From NCBI GenBank assembly GCA_963580285.1, contig OY757010.1, positions 74,380,858 through 74,444,857 of the forward strand: DNA of 64,000 bases, written 5' to 3'. Source of the DNA: Lucinisca nassula. Lineage: Eukaryota; Mollusca; Bivalvia; Lucinida; Lucinidae. A program made the translations under genes and the position numbers. Of the stretch, positions 63,871-64,000 are shown piece after piece; positions within the stretch are counted from its first letter, which is position 1, and each line of letters opens with the position of its first letter. Under the pieces are notes generated by a model that was not told where the DNA came from, ran no database searches, and saw only the letters and a program-made list of their open reading frames with translations.

Positions 63871-64000
63871 TTAAGAAAACCAAGACCTAATCAAGACCTG
63901 GGTATGTGCAAAATATTTTGCACCAAATCTGACCAGAATTTATAAATTGGGTTTGGTTTGGTTTGTTTGGAGCTTAACAGCCCAGACAATACCAGTAAGG

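Overview
The window is eukaryotic, almost certainly from a marine bivalve mollusc and possibly a venerid-type clam. It is AT-rich and has one widely spaced, intron-rich conserved gene. The rest is a dense mosaic of SINEs, MITEs, tandem-repeat-bearing elements of the bivalve 'pearl'/HINE kind, a mariner and LINE remnants. There is no bacterial-style operon structure. Species assignment is inference.

Gene content. The one confident host gene is flotillin-1 on the minus strand, with exons between 62299 and 37233. Seven exon copies were translated by hand, each with AG/GT splice signals and matching phase. They cover the end of the SPFH/PHB domain, the whole EA-rich coiled-coil flotillin domain and most of the C-terminal tail, 300 codons in all when one of two alternative exons is used. 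The 5' exons lie beyond base 64000. The last, very short exon was not found. The most interesting point is a tandem duplicated 96-bp exon (51896-51991 and 50898-50993) with the same phase and splice sites on both copies. The two peptides are 25/32 identical while 10 further codons differ silently, which is the pattern expected of mutually exclusive alternative exons under selection.

Layout. 1-2190: tandem-repeat elements (about 143-bp and about 145-bp units). 3420-4692: a broken non-LTR retrotransposon with a 2A peptide motif. 3639-12590 and 12791-21742: the same 8952 bases twice, separated by exactly 200 N. This is most simply an unmerged contig overlap rather than biology. 21743-37232: repeat-rich DNA containing a 2.9-kb terminal-inverted-repeat element with a 157-bp satellite, nested in a MITE (28601-31744), a five-fold 117-bp expansion (33479-34030) and minisatellites. 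37233-62299: the flotillin-1 gene, with introns loaded with SINEs, MITEs, a dead 1.3-kb mariner (40503-41796), a palindromic minisatellite (53222-53806) and a tandem-repeat element (56350-59535). 62300-64000: upstream flotillin intron with two adjacent TTAA-type MITEs.

Mobile DNA. Family names here (SINE-A to SINE-D, MITE-1 to MITE-11) are local labels. SINE-A has at least 11 distinct insertions; several have exact 13-15 bp target-site duplications. SINE-B has a tRNA-derived head and one insertion has a 20-bp exact duplication. MITE-1 and MITE-9 end in TTAA followed by CCC and appear to have used TTAA targets, as piggyBac-type elements do. Several otherwise different MITE families carry the same hairpin core beginning with GCAAACAGTG. 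Apart from flotillin-1 and the mobile-element remnants, no open reading frame looked like a real gene. No rRNA, CRISPR array or stand-alone tRNA gene was seen.
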